Shown piece by piece: positions 8,355 to 17,000 of a stretch of DNA of 64,000 nucleotides (the first letter of the stretch is position 1; every line of letters begins with the position of its first letter). A model generated the notes under the pieces. The model ran no database searches. It was not told the DNA's origin and was given only the letters and a program-made list of their open reading frames with translations. This stretch comes from Dorea_A amylophila (GTDB lineage: Bacteria; Bacillota; Clostridia; Lachnospirales; Lachnospiraceae). The stretch is taken from assembly GCF_025567265.1 (NCBI RefSeq), contig NZ_JAOQJW010000012.1, forward strand, positions 52,591-116,590, in the 5' to 3' direction. The position numbers were made by a program, and so were the translations under genes.

Positions 8355-9236
8355 ATGGATTCGATTCTTAAAAAAGGAGTGCTCCTGGTTAGTCTAACCG
8401 GGATCATGACAGCATTTCCAATGGCGGTGCATGCTGCAGACATAGATGATACGCAGAATATACCGGCGGCGGGAAACACGCAGATACTGGAAGATTGTTA
8501 CACATCAGATAAGACAATACCGGTAAATGATCATCTTGTACCGGAACAAAAGGGTGAGTATTCAGATATGGCATTCGCAAATGTACAATCGTTTCTTTAT
8601 ATAAGAAGTGAACCAACAACAGACAGCGAATGGGTTGGAAAACTATATCCGGATTATGCGGCAAAGATCACCGGTCCTGTGGGAGAATGGACGAAGGTTG
8701 AGTCGGGAAATGTGACCGGGTATGTGTATTCCAGATATATAACGGTAGGAAATGAGGCACAGAAGAAGGCAGAAGAGTTAGTGCAGAACAATGACACGGG
8801 AAATGCAGAAGATGCATTTACGTATGCCGAATCGAGAGAAGAAGAGGCGGCAAGACTTCAAAAGGAGCAGGAGGAGCAGAAGGCGCAGGCTGCGGGAAAC
8901 GGGCAGGCAATTGTAGATTATGCGTGTCAGTTTATTGGAAATCCGTATGTATGGGGAGGTACGAGCCTCACAAACGGAGCGGATTGTTCCGGATTCGTAC
9001 AGTCGGTATTTGCACATTTTGGAATCGCACTTCCGCGTACGACATGGGATATGGAGAATGTGGGAACGGCGGTAAGTTACGATCAGGCAGTTGCGGGAGA
9101 CATTATCTTATATAATGGCCATGTAGGAATCTATATGGGAAATGGGCAGATCGTAAATGCGATCAACAGTGCAAAAGGAATCGGGATCCTGCCGGCAACC
9201 TATACGAATATTGTGACCGTAAGACGACTGATATAA
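8355..9236 (+). CDS. secreted SH3b-NlpC/P60 peptidoglycan endopeptidase
   Basis: This 293-residue exported wall hydrolase should cut stem peptides (gamma-D-Glu to diamino acid). A signal peptide covers residues 1-28, ending near VHA. It is followed by a bacterial SH3 domain (about residues 70-130, ending with VTGYVYSRY), a charged coiled linker (about 135-180), and the NlpC/P60 domain (180-293). The domain has catalytic Cys in GADCSGFV and His in GHVGIYMG. An AAAGGAGG site precedes the ATG. The promoter carries a WalR-like box, consistent with cell-wall stress or growth control. It is monocistronic, ended by a terminator. Confidence 0.92.
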   Translation: MDSILKKGVLLVSLTGIMTAFPMAVHAADIDDTQNIPAAGNTQILEDCYTSDKTIPVNDHLVPEQKGEYSDMAFANVQSFLYIRSEPTTDSEWVGKLYPDYAAKITGPVGEWTKVESGNVTGYVYSRYITVGNEAQKKAEELVQNNDTGNAEDAFTYAESREEEAARLQKEQEEQKAQAAGNGQAIVDYACQFIGNPYVWGGTSLTNGADCSGFVQSVFAHFGIALPRTTWDMENVGTAVSYDQAVAGDIILYNGHVGIYMGNGQIVNAINSAKGIGILPATYTNIVTVRRLI

Positions 9237-9240
9237 GAAA

Positions 9241-9282
9241 AGAGACCGGAGGAATTCTGAAAAATTCCCCGGTTCTTTTTTT
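9241..9282 (+). terminator. intrinsic terminator after the NlpC/P60 gene
   Basis: A GC-rich hairpin (arms around 9244-9256 and 9262-9275, GACCGGAGGAATT against AATTCCCCGGTTC) is followed by seven T residues. It lies immediately after the stop codon. Confidence 0.8.
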
Positions 9283-9565
9283 ATCCACACTATCCACATG
9301 AATTGAAAGTTATCCACAATATACAAAATCCACAAAAATCGATATATTTCTGCAAAAAATAAAAAATACAAAAAAATTCATGAAAAAAGTTATCCACATC
9401 AAAAAATGCAAAAAATGTAGAAAAATGGGGATTTTCACAAAGTTATCCACGTTATCCACACCCAAATCGGGAAAAACGGGGGATTATTCGGGGATAGAAA
9501 AAGAACGCACGTTTTGTAGAGTTGTTATAAAAATGAAGAAATGTCGAAAAAAAGAGTTATCCATA
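9281..9565 (+). other. cluster of DnaA-box-like sequences in a gene-free region
   Basis: Seven matches to TTATCCACA lie on one strand: 9281-9289, 9310-9318, 9390-9398 and 9452-9460 are perfect. 9290-9298, 9443-9451 and 9557-9565 each differ by one base. The 390-bp gap between the NlpC and DUF1858 genes contains no convincing gene; a 66-codon frame at 9380-9580 is lysine-rich low complexity with no ribosome-binding site. The AT-rich spacers and dense boxes resemble an origin or a DnaA-titrating cluster, but no dnaA, dnaN or rpmH is nearby. Confidence 0.7.
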
Positions 9566-9611
9566 TTGACATTTGAGTAGTCAAATATTAAGAATAAATT
9601 TGCGGAAAATG

Positions 9612-9640
9612 TTTACACAATGGTAAAAAGCTACTATAAT
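9612..9640 (+). promoter_or_regulatory. promoter of the DUF1858 gene
   Basis: TTTACA (9612-9617) and TATAAT (9635-9640) are separated by 17 bp and lie 31 bases before the ATG of the DUF1858 gene. Confidence 0.65.
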
Positions 9641-9671
9641 GGAAACACTGAAATAAAAAGGAGGCGATAAG

Positions 9672-9893
9672 ATGGCACAGATTACAAAAGACATGACATT
9701 TGGTGAACTGCTTTCCAAATATTATTCTACATGTCCAAAGCTTGTTGACGATCTGATGGAAGCAGGAATGGGATGCATCGGATGCCCACATTCTCAGATG
9801 GAATCTATCGAAGAAGGCGCTATGGGACACGGAATTGATCCAGACCTCTTAGTTGCAAAACTGAATGCAACACTGGAAGCAAGCCAGGCATAA
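9672..9893 (+). CDS. DUF1858 / hybrid-cluster-protein-associated redox disulfide protein
   Basis: This 73-residue small cytoplasmic protein matches the DUF1858 (TIGR03980) family. It has a helical start with DMTFGELL and a GMGCIGCPHSQMESIEEGA segment whose CxxC pair (residues 35-38) is the conserved redox disulfide. Such proteins occur alone or next to hybrid cluster proteins in anaerobes, and their exact reaction is unknown. It has its own promoter, an AAAGGAGG ribosome-binding site and a terminator, so it is a single-gene unit. Confidence 0.85.
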   Translation: MAQITKDMTFGELLSKYYSTCPKLVDDLMEAGMGCIGCPHSQMESIEEGAMGHGIDPDLLVAKLNATLEASQA

Positions 9894-9914
9894 TATAAAA
9901 ATAACTATAAAAAA

Positions 9915-9943
9915 ACTCTACAGGATTCCTGTAGAGTTTTTTT
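9915..9943 (+). terminator. intrinsic terminator after the DUF1858 gene
   Basis: A perfect 10-bp stem, ACTCTACAGG (9915-9924) with CCTGTAGAGT (9928-9937), has a 3-base loop and a T-run on the right. An A-run on the left makes it usable in both directions, including for mecA on the minus strand. Confidence 0.85.
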
Positions 9944-10006
9944 GCAGTTATTTGTAAAGAACTGCCGATAGCAGAGCTTTATGACAATTCCGGATCATAA
10001 TTCCGG

Positions 10007-10762
10007 CTAAATATTGGCGAGCTGCTGAACCGCATCTCCGGAAAGAAATGTCTTGCAGTGTTCTTCCAGGAACGCGAAAGTTGCGCCGGACGCTCTTTCT
10101 AAAGCGCCGTATTCAGACAACATATTGCAGATCCGATTGAAATCTGCGGCGGAGTGATCGGACCGGGCAAGTGCCAGCAGATACATCTCCTCCTGTTCGT
10201 CCTTGTATAAAGTATTGGAACCGTGGTACATCGGAGCCAGAAGTCTGGCGGCTTTCAGTACATTCTCCATCACAGGGAAAGAAAAGAGCCGGATATTGTT
10301 ACCGGAATCTTTTTTTTCTGTATCATCACCGGAAGCGGATGTGGTATCCGGGGCAGACTTTGCTGCCTGTGCTTCAAATGATTCCTGAACCTTTCCGAGC
10401 AGATCGAGTAAACCTTCTGCTCCTTCCAGCTTGCCCGGAGTATTCTTTTTCCTGGCATCAGCAATGGAAGAAGGTGCAAATTTTGAAAATCTGGTATCGA
10501 GTTCCTCAGGATCCTCGACTTTTGTAATTATCAGCACGATCGAATCGGCGGAAGGGATTGCCTCTATCATGAGAGGAATGTCTTCTGCTTCGAATCCGAA
10601 TTCGAAGGCTGCCTGTTGCATCATATCGCGGAAAAGTGATTTTGCTTTTTCGGTTCCGTATGCCAGTTCACTGAGCTGTAACTGACGGTCAGCCAGATCG
10701 GCGCGTGTCAAAGTACAACGGATCTGGTTGTCACTGATTTTTTCAATCTTCATAATCATCAC
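10007..10762 (-). CDS. mecA: adaptor protein MecA-like
   Basis: This 251-residue adaptor would deliver substrates to the ClpC-ClpP protease. The N-terminal domain starts MKIEKISDNQIRCTL, as in MecA. It continues with an acidic helix stretch, a variable linker rich in Ser, Asp and Lys (about residues 125-155), and a C-terminal alpha/beta domain ending with FLEEH. Two nearby start codons exist (10762 and 10753); AGAAGGA is better spaced for the first. In Bacillus MecA controls ComK and other regulators; the targets in this organism are unknown. It stands alone, convergent with the DUF1858 gene. Confidence 0.88.
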   Translation of the reverse strand: MMIMKIEKISDNQIRCTLTRADLADRQLQLSELAYGTEKAKSLFRDMMQQAAFEFGFEAEDIPLMIEAIPSADSIVLIITKVEDPEELDTRFSKFAPSSIADARKKNTPGKLEGAEGLLDLLGKVQESFEAQAAKSAPDTTSASGDDTEKKDSGNNIRLFSFPVMENVLKAARLLAPMYHGSNTLYKDEQEEMYLLALARSDHSAADFNRICNMLSEYGALERASGATFAFLEEHCKTFLSGDAVQQLANI

Positions 10763-10849
10763 TTCCTTCTAAAATAGTATATCATAGAAAATGTTTGATG
10801 TTCAATAAATTTAGTATAAACAAAAAGGAATAATAAAATAAAAAAAGAC

Positions 10850-10945
10850 TTGATTCTTCAAATTTTATCAGATATAATGACGCTACTGGAAGATAGTTTT
10901 CCCTGATAACTATGTTGTTAGAACCAATAAGGGAGAATTTTTTGA
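10850..10945 (+). ncRNA. candidate short non-coding RNA
   Basis: A good promoter (TTGATT 10850-10855, 17-bp spacer, TATAAT 10873-10878) is followed only about 60 bases later by a weak hairpin, TCCCT…AGGGA (about 10899-10934), and a run of six T. No open frame follows. It lies in the 470-base gap between mecA and the 70-residue gene. The rest of this gap (10,946-11,235) shows no gene, apart from a degenerate GGGGACGGAACAGAAC motif at 10,956-10,971 that may be an old repeat. Confidence 0.35.
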
Positions 10946-11235
10946 ATTTTAATTTTGGGGACGGAACAGAACGCCGTACCAGGCATTTATATTTCAATTC
11001 CACGTTCCGGGTGGGATGGATCTATCAAAAGCAAATCAGATTACACAGCCGTTTCAGGCAGATATTTCACAGTATAATTTTGACATAATATGAAAAATAT
11101 TTAATTGCCGGGGACTATTTCCAGTTGAAACATAATTTGTTGCTGCGTAAAAACAGCATTGTATCACGGGCATCTCCTTCGCTGCAGATATGCGCAACAT
11201 TCATAGTTATCATCCGGTAAAAAGGAGGAAGGAAC

Positions 11236-11448
11236 ATGGGGGACAATGACGAATGGAAGAATATGTTCCAGGAACTGACAGGCTATGAAAAGAAAAATAT
11301 AAGCCTCAGGATCAATGGAATACCAGCCAGCCCCATGCAGATTGTACAGGCACATACGATGTGTGAAAATCAGGCATATATGAGAGATTATGTGCTCAAT
11401 GACAAAGGTGATGTAAAAGAGTTGTGGTTTCAGAATATAGCAATTTAA
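11236..11448 (+). CDS. conserved small protein of unknown function
   Basis: This 70-residue soluble protein is preceded by a strong AAAGGAGGAAGG ribosome-binding site, which argues that it is real. It has no signal peptide, membrane segment or recognised domain. It is mildly acidic and contains two cysteine-free halves joined by a proline-rich turn (IPASPMQ). No function can be assigned. Confidence 0.6.
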   Translation: MGDNDEWKNMFQELTGYEKKNISLRINGIPASPMQIVQAHTMCENQAYMRDYVLNDKGDVKELWFQNIAI

Positions 11449-11563
11449 TCAGGAAAAATATGTAAATACCCCGCAGATTAAGACGAAAGTTTTAAGGAAA
11501 ATGTCGAAATATAATGACGTGTATCTTACGTTTTGTTATAATGTGACCTGTAGGAGGTGCAGC

Positions 11564-13444
11564 ATGGAAGACAGAGGAAGAAGTAGCCGCACATATGAAA
11601 ACCGAAGAACATATGGAAAATCACAGAGAAGAAGACCGTCAGACAATCATCCGCCAAAAAGACAGAGAACTCCGGCGGAGCGTGCGCGTATGCGGCGGAG
11701 AAGAAAAAGACAACGCATGATACGGTTTGTCCTGTTGATCATATTAATCATTGCAGCAATTGCAGGAATCATTTTGTGGAAACGTTACAGCCCATCAAAA
11801 GAACAATATGATATGAAGAAATATTATGGGATAGAAAAGGATGGACAGGTTGGTATCACGGTGGATAATAAAGTCGTGGAGGCAGAAGGAAAACTGGCAG
11901 GTGGAAAAGTATATGTTGCGTATAATATTGTAAGAGATTATATCAACAGCCGGTTCTACTGGGATCCGAATGAAAATGTTCTGTTGTATATGCTCCCGGA
12001 AGATATGATATCGGTAGATGTCGGCAGTAAGGATTACTCTATATCCAGAAAAAAGAAAAGCGAAGATTACGTTATTTTAAAAACAGAAGGAAACACAGCA
12101 TATATTGCATTGGATTTTGTCCAGCAGTACACGAATATTGATTATGAAGTGTCAAATAATCCGGATCATGTTATGATCAGGACAAAATGGGGAAAAACGG
12201 ATGTTGCAACTGTGAAAAAGAATACACAGGTGCGTTATCAGGGCGGAGTAAAGAGCCCGGTGCTGGCAGAACTTAAGAAAAAAGATGAAGTAACAGTCGT
12301 TGAGAGTGAACAGAACTGGAAAAAAGTACGCACAGCAGATGGTGTGATCGGATATGTAAAGAACAAAGCTCTGAAGAACGAAGAAAAGAAGAATATTACC
12401 AGAAAGTTTGAAGAGCAGGATTATTCCAATATCAGCAAAGATTACACGATCAATATGGCATGGCATAATGTGACGAACCAGGATGCGAACAATGCGGTGG
12501 CGCAGAGGATCGCCCAGACGAAAGGGCTTACGACACTGGCTCCGACATGGATCCATGTGGCAGATACGAACGGTAACATCAGCTCTATCGCATCGGCAGA
12601 TTATGTGAGTTACGCACATAAGCAGAATGTGGAAGTGTGGATGACCGTCAGGGATTTTGACGGAGGCATCAGTTCGGAGAAGGAATCTTACGAACTGCTC
12701 AGCTATACATCCAGACGTGAGACATTGATCACGCAGCTGATTGCAGAGGCACTCCGTGTCGGCGTTGATGGTATCAATGTAGACTTCGAAAAGATTTCCG
12801 ATAAGTGCGGAGAACATTATATTGAATTTATCCGTGAATTATCGGTAAAATGCAGACAGAACGGACTGGTGTTGTCGGTGGACAACTATGTTCCAAAGAG
12901 CTTTAACACACAGTATGACCGTAAAGAGCAGGGAATTGTAGCAGATTATGTAGTGATCATGGGATATGATGAGTATTATGCAGGTTCGCCTGAAGCAGGT
13001 CCGGTATCTTCTTACAATTATGTAAAAGAAGGAATCACAGAGACGTTAAAAGAGGTTCCGGCGGAGAAGGTTATCAGCGGTATTCCGTTCTTTACACGTC
13101 TGTGGAAAGAGACTCCGAAGACGGAAGAAGAACTGAAGAGTGATAAAGGAACGGATGCGGAACAGTATTCTGCAACCGTAGAGAGTGATGCATATGGTAT
13201 GGATAATGCACAGGCCATCGTCAAACAGGCCGGAGTCGATACGACCTGGGATAAGAAGGCCGGACAGAACTATGCCACATGGGAAGCAGACGGATCCAAA
13301 TATGAGATCTGGCTGGAAGACAGCAAATCAATCGAAGCAAAGCTCAAACTCATGAAGAAATATAAGCTTGCAGGTACAGCTGAGTGGTCTCTTGGACAGG
13401 AAAGTTCGGATATCTGGAATCTGATCCAGAAATATGTCAATTAA
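11564..13444 (+). CDS. membrane-anchored SH3-GH18 glycosidase, YdhD/SleL-like
   Basis: A 626-residue protein starts at the ATG after TAGGAGG (11551-11557). An upstream in-frame ATG at 11501 is unlikely because a promoter -10 (TATAAT 11537-11542) falls inside that extension. The basic N-terminus (Arg-rich residues 1-52) is followed by one membrane segment (about 53-71). Then come a copper-amine-oxidase-like or stalk region, an SH3-like repeat (about 205-275), and a GH18 barrel with the catalytic DGINVDFE motif near residue 401. Relatives include spore germination and cortex-lytic N-acetylglucosaminidases. The neighbouring cwlD and bofA support a sporulation or wall-remodelling role. The substrate is presumed to be peptidoglycan. 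Confidence 0.85.
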   Translation: MEDRGRSSRTYENRRTYGKSQRRRPSDNHPPKRQRTPAERARMRRRRKRQRMIRFVLLIILIIAAIAGIILWKRYSPSKEQYDMKKYYGIEKDGQVGITVDNKVVEAEGKLAGGKVYVAYNIVRDYINSRFYWDPNENVLLYMLPEDMISVDVGSKDYSISRKKKSEDYVILKTEGNTAYIALDFVQQYTNIDYEVSNNPDHVMIRTKWGKTDVATVKKNTQVRYQGGVKSPVLAELKKKDEVTVVESEQNWKKVRTADGVIGYVKNKALKNEEKKNITRKFEEQDYSNISKDYTINMAWHNVTNQDANNAVAQRIAQTKGLTTLAPTWIHVADTNGNISSIASADYVSYAHKQNVEVWMTVRDFDGGISSEKESYELLSYTSRRETLITQLIAEALRVGVDGINVDFEKISDKCGEHYIEFIRELSVKCRQNGLVLSVDNYVPKSFNTQYDRKEQGIVADYVVIMGYDEYYAGSPEAGPVSSYNYVKEGITETLKEVPAEKVISGIPFFTRLWKETPKTEEELKSDKGTDAEQYSATVESDAYGMDNAQAIVKQAGVDTTWDKKAGQNYATWEADGSKYEIWLEDSKSIEAKLKLMKKYKLAGTAEWSLGQESSDIWNLIQKYVN

Positions 13445-13518
13445 TCAAACAGAATAACAGATAAAATATCTCTTGCAGTCATATAGTAGAATATATGAAT
13501 TGCAGGAGGTATTTTTAT

Positions 13519-14199
13519 TTGTGGAAAAAAATAGAATTTGCAATAGTATTGCTGCTGCTGGCGGTACTTATCATGATGAGTAATCATCTGGAGGAAATGG
13601 TATCAAGCGGAAGGGTTACAGGAAGGAATCCATGTATTGTCCTGGACAGCGGACACGGCGGAGAGGATCCAGGAAAGATTGGTGTGAATCAGGCAAAAGA
13701 AAAGGATGTAAATCTGAAAATTGCAAAAAAGACAAAAGAGAGACTGGAGAAAAAGGGATGGAAGGTCGTCATGACAAGAGAAAAGGATGTAATGCTTGGA
13801 GATCCGGCTGCAGGAAATAAAAAAATCCATGATATGAAAGCGAGAGTGGAACGGATCAATAAGACGATGCCGCAGGCTGCGGTCAGTATCCATCAGAACA
13901 GCTATCAGGATGCGCAGATCCACGGGGCGCAGGTCTTCTATTATTCGCATTCGGAAGAGGGAAAGCGAATGGCCGAAGTGATGCAGAAAGCGCTGCTGAA
14001 GGCAGATGAAGAGAATACTAGACAGGCAAAAGCGAATGATACCTATTATCTTCTGAAACGGACGGAAGTACCGACGATTATTGTGGAGTGCGGATTCTTA
14101 AGTAATCCGGAAGAAGCCGCAAAGCTGGTCAGTCCAAAGTATCAGGAGAAGCTTGCGGAAGCGATCGCAGAAGGAATCCTTGCTTGTATGGAAAACTAG
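13519..14199 (+). CDS. cwlD: N-acetylmuramoyl-L-alanine amidase, CwlD-like
   Basis: This amidase_3 enzyme removes stem peptides from muramic acid; CwlD does so for muramic-lactam formation in the spore cortex. The best start is TTG at 13519, nine bases after AGGAGG (13504-13509). The ATG at 13495 lies upstream of that site. The 226-residue product has an N-terminal membrane anchor (about residues 6-22), then the catalytic domain with zinc ligands in LDSGHGGEDPG, in the Glu after QAKEKD, and in SIHQNS. The catalytic Glu is in IIVECGFLSN. Its length and simple domain plan match CwlD. Confidence 0.88.
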   Translation: MWKKIEFAIVLLLLAVLIMMSNHLEEMVSSGRVTGRNPCIVLDSGHGGEDPGKIGVNQAKEKDVNLKIAKKTKERLEKKGWKVVMTREKDVMLGDPAAGNKKIHDMKARVERINKTMPQAAVSIHQNSYQDAQIHGAQVFYYSHSEEGKRMAEVMQKALLKADEENTRQAKANDTYYLLKRTEVPTIIVECGFLSNPEEAAKLVSPKYQEKLAEAIAEGILACMEN

Positions 14200-14219
14200 A
14201 GTGTAGTATAATAACAATC

Positions 14220-15272
14220 ATGAAAACAATATTAGAAAAAATTGATAAAAATCAAAATAATACAGATATTATAAGAGAAGCAGGACGGATCTTAAAAGAA
14301 GGAGGTCTGGTTGCATTTCCCACAGAGACCGTATATGGTCTGGGAGCAGATGCATTGAATGAAGATGCGGCCAAGAAGATATATGCCGCAAAAGGAAGAC
14401 CGTCTGACAACCCTTTGATCATTCATATCACGAATATGAAAGCACTGGAAAAAATTGTTTCCGAAGTCCCGGAAAAGGCTGTAAAGGTTGCTGAAAAATA
14501 CTGGCCGGGGCCGCTTACAATGATATTTAACAAAAGTGATATTGTGCCGTACGGAACCACCGGAGGGCTGGATACGGTAGCTGTCCGGATGCCGGTAGAT
14601 GAGATCGCAAGAGAAGTAATCGATGCGGGCGGCGGATACATTGCGGCACCGAGCGCGAATACTTCCGGACGGCCGAGTCCGACAACCGCACAGCATGTAG
14701 CAGAGGATCTTACCGGAAGGGTAGACATGATCGTAGACGGCGGGGCAGTAGAGATCGGGGTAGAATCTACAATACTGGATATGACGGTAGAACCACCGAT
14801 GATCTTAAGACCGGGAGCCATTACAAAAGAGATGTTCGAGGAAGTGATCGGAGAAGTCACGATCGACAGGACGCTGATCAGACCGGACAGCAAGCAGGTT
14901 CCGAAAGCACCGGGAATGAAGTATCGTCATTATGCACCGAAAGCGGATCTGACCATTATAGAAGGTCCACTGGAGAAGGTAACGGCAGAGATCAATAAGC
15001 GTGCAAAAGAAAAGTCCCGTGCGGGCTATAAAGTCGGCATTATCGGAACGGAAGAGACTGTGGCAGAATATAAGGCCGGTGACGTAAAATGCATCGGAAC
15101 CAGAGCGGATGAATCAACCATCGCCGCAAATCTGTTCGGGATCTTAAGAGAGTTTGATGACGATCAGGTAGATTATATCTATAGTGAGTCGTTTGATACT
15201 GCAGGAATCGGAAGCGCAATTATGAACCGTCTTCTGAAAGCTGCAGGACATCATATAGAAAAATTGGTATAG
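14220..15272 (+). CDS. threonylcarbamoyl-AMP synthase, Sua5-type
   Basis: This 350-residue enzyme makes threonylcarbamoyl-AMP from threonine, bicarbonate and ATP for the t6A37 modification of ANN-decoding tRNAs. The YrdC domain carries GLVAFPTETVYGLGADA, KGRPSDNPLIIHI and the APSANTSGRPSPT loop. It is followed by the KAPGMKYRHYAPKA linker and the C-terminal Sua5 domain, so this is the long two-domain form. The start is set at 14220 because family members begin with a short MKTILEKI-like strand; the ATG at 14184 overlaps cwlD. A TATAAT (14207-14212) only 7 bases before the ATG, with no ribosome-binding site, suggests a leaderless transcript. Confidence 0.92.
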   Translation: MKTILEKIDKNQNNTDIIREAGRILKEGGLVAFPTETVYGLGADALNEDAAKKIYAAKGRPSDNPLIIHITNMKALEKIVSEVPEKAVKVAEKYWPGPLTMIFNKSDIVPYGTTGGLDTVAVRMPVDEIAREVIDAGGGYIAAPSANTSGRPSPTTAQHVAEDLTGRVDMIVDGGAVEIGVESTILDMTVEPPMILRPGAITKEMFEEVIGEVTIDRTLIRPDSKQVPKAPGMKYRHYAPKADLTIIEGPLEKVTAEINKRAKEKSRAGYKVGIIGTEETVAEYKAGDVKCIGTRADESTIAANLFGILREFDDDQVDYIYSESFDTAGIGSAIMNRLLKAAGHHIEKLV

Positions 15273-15299
15273 AATCATTTCACAACAAGGAGGAGAAAC

Positions 15300-15929
15300 A
15301 TGTCAAAAGTACAGGTTATGGATCACCCGTTGATTCAGCACAAGATCAGCTACATCAGAAGCGAAGAGGTAGGGTCAAAAGAATTCAGAGAGATCGTTGG
15401 GGAGATCGCATCATTAATGTGTTATGAAGCAACAAGAGATCTGAAACTGGAGGATGTCAGGATAAAGACACCAATCTGCGAGATGGTGGGAAAACAATTA
15501 AGCGGTAAAAAGTTAGCAGTAGTGCCGATCTTAAGAGCCGGACTTGGAATGGTTGATGGAATGCTGAATATGATCCCGTCTGCTAAGGTCGGACATATCG
15601 GTCTTTACAGAGATCCGGAGACATATGAACCGGTAGAATACTACTGCAAACTTCCGTCAGACTGTGACGAAAGAGAAGTATTTGTCGTAGATCCGATGCT
15701 TGCAACAGGCGGGTCCTGTGTGGCAGCACTTCAGATGCTGAAAGATAAAGGTGTAAAACATATGCGTTTTATGTGTATCATTGCAGCTCCGGAAGGTGTA
15801 AAACGTCTGCAGGAAGCACATCCGGATGTAGATATCTATATCGGTGCACTCGATGATCATCTGAATGAGCATAAATATATTGTTCCGGGACTGGGAGATG
15901 CAGGAGACCGTATTTTTGGGACAAAATAG
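15300..15929 (+). CDS. upp: uracil phosphoribosyltransferase
   Basis: This 209-residue pyrimidine-salvage enzyme converts uracil and PRPP to UMP. Conserved segments include ILRAGLGMVDGML (uracil/PRPP region, about residue 78), the PRPP loop DPMLATGGSC (about residue 130), and the C-terminal PGLGDAGDRIFGTK. Length is that of the family. AAGGAGGAGA precedes the ATG. The dCMP deaminase gene follows after 16 bases, giving a small pyrimidine operon. Confidence 0.97.
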   Translation: MSKVQVMDHPLIQHKISYIRSEEVGSKEFREIVGEIASLMCYEATRDLKLEDVRIKTPICEMVGKQLSGKKLAVVPILRAGLGMVDGMLNMIPSAKVGHIGLYRDPETYEPVEYYCKLPSDCDEREVFVVDPMLATGGSCVAALQMLKDKGVKHMRFMCIIAAPEGVKRLQEAHPDVDIYIGALDDHLNEHKYIVPGLGDAGDRIFGTK

Positions 15930-15945
15930 TGGCGAGGTGACGTAT

Positions 15946-16434
15946 ATGGGAGATAAAAGAACAGATTATATCAGCTGGGATGAGTATTTTATGGGCGTTG
16001 CAAAGCTTTCCGGAATGCGTTCCAAAGATCCGAATACACAGGTAGGATGCTGTATCGTCAGTCAGGATAACAAGATTCTGTCAATGGGATATAACGGACT
16101 TCCGACAGGGTGCTCGGATGATGTATTTCCATGGGCGCGGGAAGGAGACGATCCTTTAGAGACAAAATATGTATACACGGTTCACAGTGAGCTGAATGCG
16201 ATCTTGAATTACCGTGGAGGAAGTCTGGAAGGGGCAAAGTTGTATGTCTCTCTGTTCCCGTGTAACGAATGTGCGAAAGCAATCATACAAAGCGGGATCA
16301 AAGAGGTTATCTATGACAGCAACAAGTATGAAGGTACAGCAGCTGTAATGGCTTCCATGAAGATGTTCGATTCTGCCGGCGTGAATTATCATAAATACCA
16401 TCGGACAGAACGGGAAATCAAGATTTCGTTATAA
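15946..16434 (+). CDS. dCMP deaminase (ComEB-like)
   Basis: This 162-residue zinc enzyme of the cytidine/deoxycytidylate deaminase fold would convert dCMP to dUMP for dTTP synthesis. The zinc site is visible: HSELNAIL (His ligand and catalytic Glu, about residue 77) and PCNECAKAI (two Cys ligands, about residue 104). The start at 15946 follows GAGGTG by 8 bases; an upstream ATG at 15865 lies inside upp in another frame. Residues RSKDPNTQVG near the start are typical. Transcription ends at a terminator just downstream. Confidence 0.93.
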   Translation: MGDKRTDYISWDEYFMGVAKLSGMRSKDPNTQVGCCIVSQDNKILSMGYNGLPTGCSDDVFPWAREGDDPLETKYVYTVHSELNAILNYRGGSLEGAKLYVSLFPCNECAKAIIQSGIKEVIYDSNKYEGTAAVMASMKMFDSAGVNYHKYHRTEREIKISL

Positions 16435-16461
16435 AATAAAAAGCAGATCAGAGATCATGAG

Positions 16462-16502
16462 ACAGGTTTGAAAAAAGAAAAAGTTTTCAAGCCTGTTTTT
16501 TT
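16462..16502 (+). terminator. intrinsic terminator after the dCMP deaminase gene
   Basis: The arms ACAGGTTTGAAAA (from 16462) and TTTTCAAGCCTGT (16484-16496) form a 13-bp stem with one wobble. A run of T to 16502 follows. Confidence 0.85.
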
Positions 16503-16588
16503 AGATGCTTTTTGATAATTATGAAAGGTATAAGACAGATACAGATCATCATATAATAAAAAAACAGAGTAATAAAAAAGAGAAAAAT

Positions 16589-16798
16589 ATGAAAAAAAAG
16601 GGAACAAAAATCATTGTAAATTTTCTGATTCGTGGAATTATTGGGTTCGCGATCATATTTTTTGTAAACGAATTTCTTGACGGACAGGGAATTTCTGCCT
16701 GTGTCGGGATGAATCCGATCACTTTTTTGACATCCGGATCCTTTGGATTTCCTGGGGTTGCTCTACTTTACGGTATAACTTTTTATCAAATTATGTAA
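16589..16798 (+). CDS. BofA-family pro-sigma-K processing inhibitor
   Basis: This 69-residue membrane protein has two hydrophobic segments. The BofA-family pattern is visible as FLIRGIIGFAIIFFVNEF, then GISACVGMNPITFL and GFPGVALLYGITFY. In Bacillus, BofA holds the SpoIVFB protease inactive until the forespore signals. The longer frame from ATG 16505 is unlikely because a TATAAT (16552-16557) lies within it. The ribosome-binding site (AAGAG) is weak. It sits between a terminator and the Tad operon. Confidence 0.75.
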   Translation: MKKKGTKIIVNFLIRGIIGFAIIFFVNEFLDGQGISACVGMNPITFLTSGSFGFPGVALLYGITFYQIM

Positions 16799-16834
16799 AC
16801 ATTGCACAAAGATTGAAAACTTTTAAAAAGGGCA

Positions 16835-16864
16835 TAGACAAATACAAATCATCCAGTATATAAT
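16835..16864 (+). promoter_or_regulatory. probable promoter of the Tad operon
   Basis: TAGACA (16835-16840) and TATAAT (16859-16864) are 18 bp apart, upstream of tadZ. The remaining leader of about 130 bases before GAAGGAGGGA (16986-16995) has a weak CTACAA…TTGTAG pairing but no riboswitch that I recognise. Confidence 0.45.
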
Positions 16865-17000
16865 CAGCCTACAAGTTACGAAGTAGCTTGCATCTGATTT
16901 GTAGTTCTAATTGTTAGATTCAAAAAATTCAAGAAGTATTCAATGCCGTATCGGCAAACGTTTCAGATTTTGTGTAAACGTGTTGAAGGAGGGATAGTAT

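Noticed and set aside
9380..9580. 66-codon frame inside the DnaA-box region
   Set aside because: Lysine-rich translation of an A-rich stretch, no ribosome-binding site, and it overlaps several DnaA boxes.
10782..11003. 73-codon minus-strand frame between mecA and the small gene
   Set aside because: AT-rich, low-complexity end and no ribosome-binding site; overlaps a promoter on the other strand.
12152..12817. 221-codon minus-strand frame opposite the GH18 gene
   Set aside because: Antisense shadow of a well-supported gene, Cys/His/Ile-rich without domain pattern.
16865..16990. Cyclic-di-GMP riboswitch before the Tad operon
   Set aside because: Expected for pilus control, but none of the conserved GEMM-I or GEMM-II core sequences can be found in the leader.
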